Shown here in pieces: positions 19,941-29,539 of a DNA stretch of 64,000 nt. Source of the stretch: Muribaculaceae bacterium. Its GTDB lineage: Bacteria > Bacteroidota > Bacteroidia > Bacteroidales > Muribaculaceae. The stretch is from positions 1-64,000 of the forward strand of contig JAIDQZ010000134.1 of NCBI GenBank assembly GCA_029062005.1, given 5' to 3'. A program made the translations under genes and the position numbers. A model generated the notes under the pieces. The model worked only from the letters and a program-made list of their open reading frames with translations. It did not search any database and was not told the DNA's origin. Numbering within the stretch: position 1 is the stretch's first letter; every line of letters begins with the position of its first letter.

Positions 19941-21494
19941 ATGAAATTATTCGCTTCTCTTGCCGCGAGCGCGGCTATGGCTGCTGTGGCTTTCCCGGCT
20001 CTTGCCGATAATAAGGCTGCTGTCAGGCTTGATCTTGACAAGATTAACCCCGACCTTACTATCCCTGCTGAGATATATGGTCAGTTTGCAGAGCATCTCG
20101 GCACCTGTATCTACGGCGGACTTTGGGTCGGTGAAGATTCTCCCATTCCTAATACGTCAGGCTATCGTAACGATGTGCTTCAGGCGCTCAAGGATCTCAA
20201 TGTGCCGGTGATGCGTTGGCCCGGAGGCTGCTTCGCTGATGAATATCATTGGGTCGACGGCATTGGTCCGAAAAAAGACCGTCCAGTGATGATCAATAAT
20301 AACTGGGGAGGAACAGTAGAAGACAATTCATTTGGCACGCATGAGTTTTTCAACCTGTGCGAACTGCTTGAATGCGAGCCCTACCTGAGTGGCAATGTCG
20401 GCAGCGGCACAGTCGAGGAGCTCGCCAAGTGGGTCGAATACATCACCGCCGAAAATGGTCCTATGGCTGAGAAACGTAAGGAAAACGGACGTGAAAAGCC
20501 ATGGAAGTTGAAGTATCTTGGTGTCGGAAATGAAAGCTGGGGATGTGGTGGCAATTTCACGCCCGAGGATTATGCTTCGGAATACCGTCGCTACCAGACA
20601 TATTGCCGTGATATCAGCGGGAACAAACTTTATAAGATTGCATCCGGTGCCAGTGACTACGACTATAAATGGACCGATGTGTTGATGAAGAAGGCAAAAA
20701 ACCACATGAAGGGACTTTCTTTGCATTATTACACCGTGAAGGGATGGAAAGGCAGCAAAGGGTCTGCGACGCTTTTCGATGATGATGACTATTACTGGAC
20801 TCTCGGAAAGTGTATGGAGATAGAACCGGTGATCATGAAGCATGATTCTATCATGAGTGTCTATGACCCTAACAAGAGGGTGGCTCTTCTTGTCGACGAA
20901 TGGGGCACATGGTGGGATGAGGAGCCGGGGACCGTCCCGGGTCATCTATATCAGCAGAACACCATGCGCGATGCTATGGTAGCGGCTCTTAGCCTCAATG
21001 TCTTCAACCGGCATACCGACCGTGTGAAGATGGCGAATATTGCCCAGATAGCCAATGTGCTTCAGTCTATGGTTCTTACAAATGGCGACAAGATGGTGCT
21101 TACACCTACCTACCACGTATTCAAGATGTATGCGCCTCATCAGAATGCCGTTTTTGTACCTCTTGAGGTAGAGACTTCCGTTCGTGATGTGCGCGACGGC
21201 CGCAAGGTGCCTGTTGTCAATGCTACGGCTTCTCAGAAAGATGGAAAACTGAATGTGACTCTGACTAATACCGACCTCAAGGAAAAAGCTGAAGTTACTA
21301 TTCCTCTGGCAAAGCTCGGAAAGAATGCCGTATCAGGTGAAATCCTTACGTCCGCCTCACCCAATGATTACAATGATTTTGACAATCCTGACAAAGTAAA
21401 GACAGCTCCATTCAAGGGATATAAAGTCACAAAGGAAGGTCTTCAGGTCACGTTGCCTCCAATGTCGGTGGTAGCACTCGGCATCACTCTGTGA
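19941..21494 (+). CDS. GH51 alpha-L-arabinofuranosidase, secreted
   Basis: [63 protein letters not shown]; signal peptide. Confidence 0.95.
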   Translation: MKLFASLAASAAMAAVAFPALADNKAAVRLDLDKINPDLTIPAEIYGQFAEHLGTCIYGGLWVGEDSPIPNTSGYRNDVLQALKDLNVPVMRWPGGCFADEYHWVDGIGPKKDRPVMINNNWGGTVEDNSFGTHEFFNLCELLECEPYLSGNVGSGTVEELAKWVEYITAENGPMAEKRKENGREKPWKLKYLGVGNESWGCGGNFTPEDYASEYRRYQTYCRDISGNKLYKIASGASDYDYKWTDVLMKKAKNHMKGLSLHYYTVKGWKGSKGSATLFDDDDYYWTLGKCMEIEPVIMKHDSIMSVYDPNKRVALLVDEWGTWWDEEPGTVPGHLYQQNTMRDAMVAALSLNVFNRHTDRVKMANIAQIANVLQSMVLTNGDKMVLTPTYHVFKMYAPHQNAVFVPLEVETSVRDVRDGRKVPVVNATASQKDGKLNVTLTNTDLKEKAEVTIPLAKLGKNAVSGEILTSASPNDYNDFDNPDKVKTAPFKGYKVTKEGLQVTLPPMSVVALGITL

Positions 21495-21511
21495 TCAGAT
21501 TATGTCGATGT

Positions 21512-21545
21512 ACCCGATCTTTATGCGTTCGGGTGCTTTTTAAGA
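21512..21545 (+). terminator. intrinsic terminator after GH51
   Basis: ACCCGA...TCGGGT stem followed by GCTTTTTAAG. Confidence 0.6.
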
Positions 21546-21555
21546 AGTTATTGAT

Positions 21556-21591
21556 ACAAAATAGCCTCGGATAAGTCCGAGGCTATTTTGT
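21556..21591. terminator. bidirectional terminator between GH51 and the nuclease gene
   Basis: ACAAAATAGCCTCGGA-TAAG-TCCGAGGCTATTTTGT, perfect 16-bp stem with A/T-rich base. Confidence 0.85.
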
Positions 21592-21593
21592 TG

Positions 21594-22478
21594 TCATTTG
21601 TTCCAGTCCGTGAAGGAATACGACGATTCCAGCTTGTTTTCTATTTCGTCAGGCAACGAAGAGAAGAAATCAAATCCGGTCATCTTCTCCACTTCATCGA
21701 TGGAAGTGGCATAATCCTGCATGTTGCCTGGACAATTCATGTGTGGATACACAAATGCTATTCCGCGAGGCTCATCGAGATATGGTGCGATAAGCACCTT
21801 GAAGAATGCTCCCGGTACCCTTACTTTAGCGTTTCCGAAATATGTGGTGTCGTCTTCCGAATATATGGGACCTGCCACGATCATTACGGCTGAATCACGC
21901 TTAGCCCATTGCCTTTCCTTGCTTTCAAGAGTTTCCCATGCTCCGGCATTCAGATCATGAAGCTGCGGACACATGTTTGCCATCACGAAGCAGTCGTTCA
22001 TGGCTTCCGCGCTCCATTTCTGATCGGCTGCAGGGCACATATGTCCCCGATCATAGTGCGAGCCGGTGTAATCGCTGTGTGCGGTGCATCCCACTATCTC
22101 GGTGTCTTTCCAGAAATTGTTGGTACGGCTTACGTTGTTGCTGACTTCTGTACCGAGCAGTTCCCATGCCACGTAGTTCGGAGTCTTGTTGTCCTTGTTA
22201 TACGACAGGGTGAATCCAGTGTACTCTTTGATTTGGGAAGCAAGTCCTTCAGGAAGCATCACGGTTTCCAGTCCCTCGAAGTGTGAAGGGTCCGGGTTAT
22301 CCGGCTGAGGATCATTGTCCTCGCCGGGTTGTGGCTCGGCAGGCGTGTTGGTTGGCGGAGCCTTGGGCTCGTCTTTGTCTGTGTTGCAGGAGTAGAATGC
22401 CGGCATCAGTATCGCAGATGAAATGGCGATAGCCAATATGCGTAGTCTCTCCTTGAAGATAGAGTCGGATATTCTCAT
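21594..22478 (-). CDS. DNA/RNA non-specific endonuclease (NUC1 family), lipoprotein
   Basis: YDRGHMCPAADQKWS catalytic motif; MANMCPQLHDLNAGAWETLE; lipobox PAFYSCN; start ATG 22478. Confidence 0.9.
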   Translation of the reverse strand: MRISDSIFKERLRILAIAISSAILMPAFYSCNTDKDEPKAPPTNTPAEPQPGEDNDPQPDNPDPSHFEGLETVMLPEGLASQIKEYTGFTLSYNKDNKTPNYVAWELLGTEVSNNVSRTNNFWKDTEIVGCTAHSDYTGSHYDRGHMCPAADQKWSAEAMNDCFVMANMCPQLHDLNAGAWETLESKERQWAKRDSAVMIVAGPIYSEDDTTYFGNAKVRVPGAFFKVLIAPYLDEPRGIAFVYPHMNCPGNMQDYATSIDEVEKMTGFDFFSSLPDEIENKLESSYSFTDWNK

Positions 22479-22518
22479 TATAAAAACCTTAAAATGTATT
22501 ATGCTCTTTCTAAACGTC

Positions 22519-22551
22519 AATACCCCCGGAAGTATTGTCTCCGGGGGTATT
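22519..22551 (-). terminator. intrinsic terminator downstream of the XylE-like transporter
   Basis: AATACCCCCGGA-loop-TCCGGGGGTATT 12-bp perfect stem. Confidence 0.75.
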
Positions 22552-22571
22552 TGTTATGAAATGAAGTCGTA

Positions 22572-24050
22572 TTATTTGCGGTTTTTCCAGAGGGCGGTCA
22601 TATCTTCGAGTGTCTTGCCCTTTGTCTCCGGAACAAGCTTCGCTACAAACACCGCAGCTATTATACAGATAGCGCCATACATCGCGTATGCGAAGAAATG
22701 GCCGAAACGCTGTCCCATATCTCCCATGCTCATGTTGTAGATAGGCACGAATGTGCTCGAAACAATGAAGTTGAATATCCATTGGAATGCTACGGCGATA
22801 GCCACGGCCTGTGAGCGGATAGTGTTCGGGAAAATCTCTGAGATGAGCACCCAGCATATAGGACCCCATGAGAACATGAACGATGCGGAGTAGATCATGA
22901 TGCTGACTACCGGGAAGAGCGCCGGCAGTTCGATGAGGTTTGAGAGCGCCACTCCGAGCGCACCGACAGCCATACCGATAGAACCCCAGATAAGCAGCGG
23001 CTTTCTGCCAAGTTTCTCTACAGTGAACACTGCCACGAGGGTGAATGCAATGTTGACGATGCCCATGATTACTGTCTGCACCATCGGGTTGCCCATATTC
23101 ATCGACTCGAAGATGCGCGGGGCATAATACAGCACTGCGTTGATACCTACGGCTTGCTGGAACACTGAAAGCATAACTCCGATGAATACCACCATTATAC
23201 CGAAAGAGAACAGCTTCTCGCTCTGCACAGTGACTGTTTCCTTGATATTCTGAAGGATTTCCTCGGCTTTTGCCTTGCCGTTGATCTTTGTAAGCACCTT
23301 GAGTGCCTGGGCATCTTTATTGTCCATTGCAAGGTAGCGCGGAGATTCCGGAACGAGACATACGAGAATAGTGAAAATACCTGCCACATATGCTTCCGAG
23401 CCGAACATATAGCGCCAGCCGGTCTGTATTGTCCAGAGGTCTGAGCTTGAATGTACCTGATAGATGGTCTCGCCAATCTTCTCTATGATAGGCTGGGTAT
23501 GCTCACCGAGGATAAGGAAGTTGACGAAATACACCACGAGCTGACCGAATATAATGGCAAACTGGTTCCATGACACGAGTGTGCCGCGCATGTTGGAAGG
23601 AGCCACTTCGGCAATATACATAGGGCATATGGCAGAAGCAAGTCCCACACCGATACCGCCGATGATTCTGTATACATTGAAAGTGATCAGAAGGTGAAAA
23701 CATGGTTTCCCGTATTCATGTATGAGAAATTCCGGATAGTAGGATCCGAGAGCGGATATAAAGAAGAATACACCCGCTACAAAAAGAGCTTTCTTTCTCC
23801 CGAGACGTGTTGCGATAAGTCCCGATATCGCAGAGCCGATGATACAGCCCAGAAGGGCGCTTGAAGAAGTGATGCCGTGGATAGTGTCGGTATAGACAAA
23901 ATCCTTAGCTCCGAGGAAAAATGCCTGAAGCCCTTTTTCTGCACCGGAGATGACTGCAGTATCATATCCGAAGAGCAGACCTCCAAGCACAGCGACGAGA
24001 ACGATGCCGAAGAGGTAGGCTTTACTGCCTTGATTGTTGTTCTGATTCAT
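22572..24050 (-). CDS. xylE: MFS sugar porter, XylE-like xylose:H+ symporter
   Basis: GGLLFGYDTAVISGAEKGLQAFF; RIIGGIGVGLASAICPMYIAEVAPSNMRG; VPESPRYLA; PETKGKTLEDM. Confidence 0.88.
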   Translation of the reverse strand: MNQNNNQGSKAYLFGIVLVAVLGGLLFGYDTAVISGAEKGLQAFFLGAKDFVYTDTIHGITSSSALLGCIIGSAISGLIATRLGRKKALFVAGVFFFISALGSYYPEFLIHEYGKPCFHLLITFNVYRIIGGIGVGLASAICPMYIAEVAPSNMRGTLVSWNQFAIIFGQLVVYFVNFLILGEHTQPIIEKIGETIYQVHSSSDLWTIQTGWRYMFGSEAYVAGIFTILVCLVPESPRYLAMDNKDAQALKVLTKINGKAKAEEILQNIKETVTVQSEKLFSFGIMVVFIGVMLSVFQQAVGINAVLYYAPRIFESMNMGNPMVQTVIMGIVNIAFTLVAVFTVEKLGRKPLLIWGSIGMAVGALGVALSNLIELPALFPVVSIMIYSASFMFSWGPICWVLISEIFPNTIRSQAVAIAVAFQWIFNFIVSSTFVPIYNMSMGDMGQRFGHFFAYAMYGAICIIAAVFVAKLVPETKGKTLEDMTALWKNRK

Positions 24051-24215
24051 GGTTGTTATATTTGTTTGTTGTTAAGTTTTGAGGTTGTTGGGTTGTTGAG
24101 TTGTTGGGTTGTTGGGTTGTTGGGGTTTTTGAGTTTTGAGGTTTTGAGGTTGTTGAGTTGTTGAGGTTTTTGAGGTTTGGGGTTGTTGAGAGAAATAAGA
24201 TAATTATTAAAAATT
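24051..24215 (-). repeat. C-free (+) / G-free (- sense) low-complexity repetitive leader upstream of the XylE-like gene
   Basis: 165 nt without a single C on the + strand; units such as GTTGTTGAG/GTTGTTGGG and GAGGTTTT. Confidence 0.9.
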
Positions 24216-24261
24216 CTCAATTCTCAATTCTCAATTATAAAAAATTCTCAATTCCCAATTA
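24211..24261. repeat. AATTCTC (GAGAATT) heptamer array after the GH105 gene
   Basis: AAATTCTCAATTCTCAATTCTCAATTATAAAAAATTCTCAATTCCCAATTATT. Confidence 0.85.
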
Positions 24262-26580
24262 TTAAAAGAGATCCCTGAGTTTGCCTCCGTCTTCCCAATG
24301 GTGGTCTTTTGGGAATGGCAGTCCTCCCCAGGCCTTCTGATTGGTGGTGGGAAGCGGGGCATCCGTCCAGAATGGGTGTGAAGCCGGAAGCCCGAGCGGC
24401 AGGAACGCCAGTGAAGTCATATAGAGGCTGCCGTTGTTTGTATACCAGTCGGCGATATTGGGCTGACGTCCGGCAAAACCGATAGTGAGGAAACCTCCTT
24501 CATTGAAGTTTTCCTTGCCGTCATACATGGAGTGCATCACCGATGTCAGTGCGTTGCGCACCTGTCCGTTTGTTAGTCCGGCTGGAAGTTTTTCGTACCA
24601 TGCCATTAAAGCAAGCGGCTGCATGGTAGCCATGCGGTAAGGTATCGAACGCCCGAACACCGGGAAAGTTCCTTCAGGAGAGATCATGCGTTCAAGCACT
24701 ATGCTGTATTTCTGGGCGCGTTTAAGAGCCCTGTCGTAATATTTCGGATAGTGTATTCTTGTCCTTGCCTTTGCATCCTTCATGTTCTGAAGTGTCTCAA
24801 GATACATTGGATGAAACACATAGCTGCTGTAATAGTCATAAGCGAAATCCGGTCCGTCGGCATACCATCCGTCGCCCGTGTACCATTCCTCCATCTTTCT
24901 GATCGCGGAGTTAACCCTGTATTGGTCATAGTCTCCCCCTGCTTTTGCCATGAAGCTTTCCAGAATAGATGAGAAGAGAAGCCAGTTGGTGTAGGGTGGA
25001 TCAATGTTTCTGAGCTGCTTGAAATTATTCAGATACCTATCTTTTGTCTTGCTGTCAAGGGGCTCCCAGAGCGCGTCGTAGGCGCGGATGAAACTTTCTG
25101 CGATATATGCGGCATCCACGAGTATCTGTCCCTCTCCCTGCCACAGCAGGCAGTCTGGCGAATCAGGATCCACAGCGTTGGCATAGCTTTTAAGCGCCAT
25201 TTCGCGGAGTTCCTTTCTCATTTTCCCTTCTTCAGTGTCATCGTCAGGAAGAGCGAGCCAGGGAGCGATTCCTGCCATGAGCCTGCCGAAAGTCTCCATA
25301 TAAGTCACTTTCTTATTGCGTCCGTCCCAGTTGGGGCTTACTTCCACTATCATTTCATCCTGCAGTTTCCCTTCCGACATTTTGCTGAGTACAGGGTAAG
25401 CTATGCTGTATGCAAGATTAGTCCAGTATTTGCGGTCAGGATTACTGTCTTTCTCAAGATGCTTCACATATTCGCATGCGGCAAGCAGGAAAGCCCCTGT
25501 ACCGAAATCCGATGTGGAGTTTTTATCCACCACCTGCCCCGGGATCGCTTTCTCACCAATAGGTTGCACATAACCGATTCGCCCGTCTTTCTGGAGCGCT
25601 TTTGTGCTGAGATATTGCCATCCTTTGAGGGCTGCATCGAGATATTTAGGATCAGTGAGGTAGCCGTTGTTGATACCCCACAGAAGTCCGTAGGTGAAGA
25701 ATGCTGTTCCGCTTGTCTCCGGTCCCGGAGCATGAGCCTCGTCAAGCATCGAGCGGCTCCAGTATCCCCCCGGTTGTTGTGATGCGGTCACAGCATCTGC
25801 GAGCTCTCGGTAGCGCTGTTCGAAGATATCGCGGTGTGCATAATCTTCAGGAAGATCCTGAAGCACTTTTGCGAGTCCCGCAAGCACCCATCCGTCGCCT
25901 CGTGCCCAGAAATCTTTCTTGCCGTTGGCACTCTCATGCTTGGGATACACATATTTGGCATCTCTGTAGTAGAGATGGTCGTCTTTGTCATACATAAGGC
26001 TGTCAGCATACACGAAATATTCATGAAGCTTGTCAAGATACTTTGTATTTCCTGTTGCCTTGTAGAGCTTCGTCATCACCGGCATCACCATATATAGCCC
26101 GTCTGCCCACCACCAGTAGTCTTTCTGAGGCGTGGACATCTGGTGCTCCATAACCTCGCGGGCACGGCGGATGCGCTTGTCTTCGGGAAGGATGTCGTAG
26201 AGGTCGGCGTATGTCTGGAAGCATATCTGCCAGTCTCCGAAGAGGACATGATCCTGCGATTCTCCATAGGTGGCATATTTCCATTTGCTTCTGTCGTTGC
26301 CCTTGGCTCCTTTCCAGTCATTATGGTTTGCCCAGTCTTCGGAATATCGGAGCCAGTCACGGTTACCTGTCAGTCGGTACGCCTCCATGTTGCCTGTGTG
26401 GTATGCCGCCACGTGCCAGAACGGTGTGGACTGCGGATGATTGTTTTTTTGCCAGTTGTCGTTGACTTTCTTTATCATCGCCCTCACTTTTTGCGCTTCG
26501 TCGGCATTGGCGGCGAAGACCGCGGAGAATGTAGCGGTAATGGAGAGCAAGATTATTGATAATCTCTTGAAGTTGATCAT
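24262..26580 (-). CDS. GH88/GH105-like unsaturated uronyl hydrolase fused to DUF2264
   Basis: N-terminal half: TPFWHVAAYHTGNMEAYR...WWWADGLYMVMPVMTKLYKATG...WARGDGWVLAGLAKVL; C-terminal half DUF2264-like (LWQGEGQILVDAAYIAESFIRAYDALW...NWLLFSSILESF...GDGWYADGPDFAYDYYSSYVFHPMYL). Confidence 0.85.
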   Translation of the reverse strand: MINFKRLSIILLSITATFSAVFAANADEAQKVRAMIKKVNDNWQKNNHPQSTPFWHVAAYHTGNMEAYRLTGNRDWLRYSEDWANHNDWKGAKGNDRSKWKYATYGESQDHVLFGDWQICFQTYADLYDILPEDKRIRRAREVMEHQMSTPQKDYWWWADGLYMVMPVMTKLYKATGNTKYLDKLHEYFVYADSLMYDKDDHLYYRDAKYVYPKHESANGKKDFWARGDGWVLAGLAKVLQDLPEDYAHRDIFEQRYRELADAVTASQQPGGYWSRSMLDEAHAPGPETSGTAFFTYGLLWGINNGYLTDPKYLDAALKGWQYLSTKALQKDGRIGYVQPIGEKAIPGQVVDKNSTSDFGTGAFLLAACEYVKHLEKDSNPDRKYWTNLAYSIAYPVLSKMSEGKLQDEMIVEVSPNWDGRNKKVTYMETFGRLMAGIAPWLALPDDDTEEGKMRKELREMALKSYANAVDPDSPDCLLWQGEGQILVDAAYIAESFIRAYDALWEPLDSKTKDRYLNNFKQLRNIDPPYTNWLLFSSILESFMAKAGGDYDQYRVNSAIRKMEEWYTGDGWYADGPDFAYDYYSSYVFHPMYLETLQNMKDAKARTRIHYPKYYDRALKRAQKYSIVLERMISPEGTFPVFGRSIPYRMATMQPLALMAWYEKLPAGLTNGQVRNALTSVMHSMYDGKENFNEGGFLTIGFAGRQPNIADWYTNNGSLYMTSLAFLPLGLPASHPFWTDAPLPTTNQKAWGGLPFPKDHHWEDGGKLRDLF

Positions 26581-26689
26581 GACGTATAGGTGTCTTATTT
26601 GGAAATTACTGCAAAAGTAATCAAAAAACATGAAATATCACCAATTAAAGTGTCATATTCTGCTTCCTGATTGGTTTTGCATGTGTTTT

Positions 26690-29275
26690 TTATGGATTAT
26701 TCCTCCTGGTTGGCGATTCTTTTCCGAAAAGGTAGGACGGAGCATACCCTCCGAGGTCAACCACTATCTTTTCAAATACGATTCCCGGGTCGATCGGCTT
26801 TATCTCAAGCACGGTCTCTCCTGTTTTGGATACTCTCAGGGGAACTTGCTTCTCAATAACTCTTCTTGCAATGGTAGGATAGTAGATCGAATATATGTTT
26901 TCCGGGTTTTCGTTCATGTCGTGGTTGAAATTTACTTCCACAGGGTCGCTCCCTTCAAGTCCGACGGAATACCGGTGTCCCTCTTTCCTGTCGAAAGCCA
27001 ATGTCGACTTGGTCACTACATGCACGGTCACACTGTCGGTCCCTTCCGGAATCGTTATGGCGTATTTCAGCGCGGCGCCCTCCGGACTTTCTGTGTATGG
27101 CATCAAGGCAACTCCGCTGAGTGTGCGCCCCATATAAGGAATTACTTCCCATTTCGCGCCGTTAGCGGGATTCACCGCTGTGTTGAAGTGCTCCGCTTCC
27201 ATGACGATTGCTTCTTCGGAAGGCAGGAATGTATATCCTCCTTCATTCCGGTTCCTTGAGTCAAGGGTGAATATCTCAGGCATGGTGTCCGCGGGGAATG
27301 CATCGTTCCAGCTTGTATATCCTATATGTTTCTGTGTCATCATGCCGTCCCACTTTCCGCCGGCTATCTCCTTGTTGTAGCTTGCCATAAGAGCCTGGTC
27401 CCGGTCGAAGCATTTCCTGACTTCCTCTGCCCATTCATTGGCTTCCGGCAGTCCTTTGCTGTAGGCGTAGTGATTCATTGCCTGTGCGTAATACATCCGG
27501 TAGAGGTTTGACATCAATTGCAAGGGAAAGAGTATCAATTCGTTGTATGCGTCTTTCAGTTCCGGTTTGAGTGTAAGGTACTGACGCAGGGCTTCCGCTT
27601 CAAGCCTCACATAGTCATCTGAAACTTCTTTCCATTCGCCGGTGGCGAGAGAATACGTGTTTCTGTCAAGCATCTCGGGTGTCACTCTTCCGTTGTATTT
27701 GCACAGAAGGTTGAAGATGCGTGAGGCTTCCTTTGCCTGATCCGGACCGAGTTGCTGCTCAAAGAAGTGTAGCGTGTGGGTCTGCAGATTGTCAATGGTG
27801 AATCGTTTTGGATTCCATGCTATATCGAGAAATAATGTTATCGGATATTCCATTGGCTTGAGGTCACCCACGTTGAGGATCCATAGCTTGTCCACCCCAT
27901 AGTCGTAAGTCAGTTCCAATTGTTCCCACATGTTCTGTATCGGAGTGCAGTTCAGTAGTTTGCTGTTACGAGGCGCTCCTACATAGTCTACATGGTAATA
28001 CATTCCCCAGCCGCCTGGATGCTTGCGTTCCATTGCATCGGGTAGCCGTCTTACGTTGCCCCAGTTGTCATCGCATAGCAGATATATTACATCATCCGGA
28101 GCTTTGAGCCCGGCATCATAATAGTCAAGCACCTCCTTATAAAGCGCCCACACCTGGGGTGTATCCTTGGCTTTCTTTCCTGTCTCTTTTGCAATTATCT
28201 TGCGTTGGTTGTCAATCACTTTTTTTAGGAGCGCCACATCTGCCTCCTCGCTCATGGCTTCATCGCCGTCGCCTCGCATGCCAATGGTTACAATGTCTTC
28301 TGTGCCTTTCATTCGTTGTATACCTTCCGTAAAGAAGCGGTCGATGGTCTCTTGGTTCGTGTTGTAGTTCCATGCTCCGTTTTCATTGCGTCTGCGTGCC
28401 CATTCCTGATGGTTGCGTGCCATTGGTTCGTGGTGGGAGGTTCCCATTATTATTCCCATCTCATCTGCTGTCTTCAGGTTTTCCGGATCATCTGCATAGA
28501 AAGCCCATGACCACATTGCTGGCCACATGAAGTTGGCGCGCAGTCGGAGCAGAAGTTCAAACACGCGTGCATAGAAACGATGGTCGCCATAGTCTGTGCC
28601 GTAAGTGTTCTTTACCCATCCGGTTAGGCACGGGGCTTCGTCGTTGAGGAATATACCCCGGTATTTTACTGCAGGTTCTCCGGCTGTGTATGTTCCTTCT
28701 GCGATGTAAAGCTCCTTGTTCTTGACCGGTGGTACGTCAGCCCAGTCATACCACGGCGAAACTCCTATCTGTTCTGACAGTTCATATATTCCATATATTG
28801 TGCCCCGTCGGTCGCTGCCGGCGATCACGAGTGCTTCCTCCACGCCGGGATATGGATTTTTGACAGTCTGCATTAAGTATTTCTCATATTTCCCTTTCAG
28901 ATCCTTTTCATTGATTTTCTTTGATTTGAATAGATCCGTTATCAGAGGGCTTTCGCAAGAAGCCGCTACTATAAGCCGTGGTGGAAGTGCTTCCGCATGG
29001 TGGCTTCTCTTGATGAGGCGGGGTGTGGTCCCGCACACCTTGTCGAAATCATTTGTCAGGTTGATGGCGGCGATCTCAATGCCCGGCAGATCATCACTGT
29101 CGATGAGTATATCTGTTGGAGTTGGTTTCCCTTCGCTGTCGCATATAAGCGGGAAATATCCTGCAAGGGGAGACTCTGATGTGATTCCTCTGTTGTCAAG
29201 GGCTGCCGACTGCATCCAGGTCAGCATTATAGTGACCGCGGCGATAGTGATTTTAAAAAGGGTTGTCTGTTTCAT
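26690..29275 (-). CDS. GH115 xylan alpha-glucuronidase, secreted
   Basis: GTIYGIYELSEQIGVSPWYDWADVPPVK; KYRGIFLNDEAPCLTGWVKNTYG; MGTSHHEPMARNHQEW; ATG 29275. Confidence 0.93.
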   Translation of the reverse strand: MKQTTLFKITIAAVTIMLTWMQSAALDNRGITSESPLAGYFPLICDSEGKPTPTDILIDSDDLPGIEIAAINLTNDFDKVCGTTPRLIKRSHHAEALPPRLIVAASCESPLITDLFKSKKINEKDLKGKYEKYLMQTVKNPYPGVEEALVIAGSDRRGTIYGIYELSEQIGVSPWYDWADVPPVKNKELYIAEGTYTAGEPAVKYRGIFLNDEAPCLTGWVKNTYGTDYGDHRFYARVFELLLRLRANFMWPAMWSWAFYADDPENLKTADEMGIIMGTSHHEPMARNHQEWARRRNENGAWNYNTNQETIDRFFTEGIQRMKGTEDIVTIGMRGDGDEAMSEEADVALLKKVIDNQRKIIAKETGKKAKDTPQVWALYKEVLDYYDAGLKAPDDVIYLLCDDNWGNVRRLPDAMERKHPGGWGMYYHVDYVGAPRNSKLLNCTPIQNMWEQLELTYDYGVDKLWILNVGDLKPMEYPITLFLDIAWNPKRFTIDNLQTHTLHFFEQQLGPDQAKEASRIFNLLCKYNGRVTPEMLDRNTYSLATGEWKEVSDDYVRLEAEALRQYLTLKPELKDAYNELILFPLQLMSNLYRMYYAQAMNHYAYSKGLPEANEWAEEVRKCFDRDQALMASYNKEIAGGKWDGMMTQKHIGYTSWNDAFPADTMPEIFTLDSRNRNEGGYTFLPSEEAIVMEAEHFNTAVNPANGAKWEVIPYMGRTLSGVALMPYTESPEGAALKYAITIPEGTDSVTVHVVTKSTLAFDRKEGHRYSVGLEGSDPVEVNFNHDMNENPENIYSIYYPTIARRVIEKQVPLRVSKTGETVLEIKPIDPGIVFEKIVVDLGGYAPSYLFGKESPTRRNNP

Positions 29276-29471
29276 ATGTTTTGGGTTATCTTTATGAGAT
29301 GGGGTCATAGGTAACTGCAAAATTATAAAAAAAATCCAACATCTCAAATCCGGAAGGTAGCGCTGAGGTCTCGGTAAGTAAGATTAAGTTTGCTATTTGT
29401 ATTTCATTTGTTAAAATTTGTATGATGATACGATTTCTAATGAAAAATTAGTCAAATTCGACAATTTTATA

Positions 29472-29479
29472 TATATTTG
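29472..29479 (+). promoter_or_regulatory. candidate -7 element TATATTTG upstream of the HTCS gene
   Basis: Matches TAnnTTTG; followed by GCATTCG as at 33706. Confidence 0.4.
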
Positions 29480-29539
29480 CATTCGCTAACCGAAATGTGA
29501 ATTAATGGAGGGTGAAGATCCTCAAATTTCTCGAATTTC

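Noticed and set aside
20328-20945. 205-aa minus-strand ORF
   Set aside because: Antisense to GH51; shadow ORF.
21594-22478. NUC1 endonuclease as a T9SS effector toxin
   Set aside because: It is a lipoprotein without a CTD-like tail and has no adjacent immunity gene; more likely a nutritional or scavenging nuclease.
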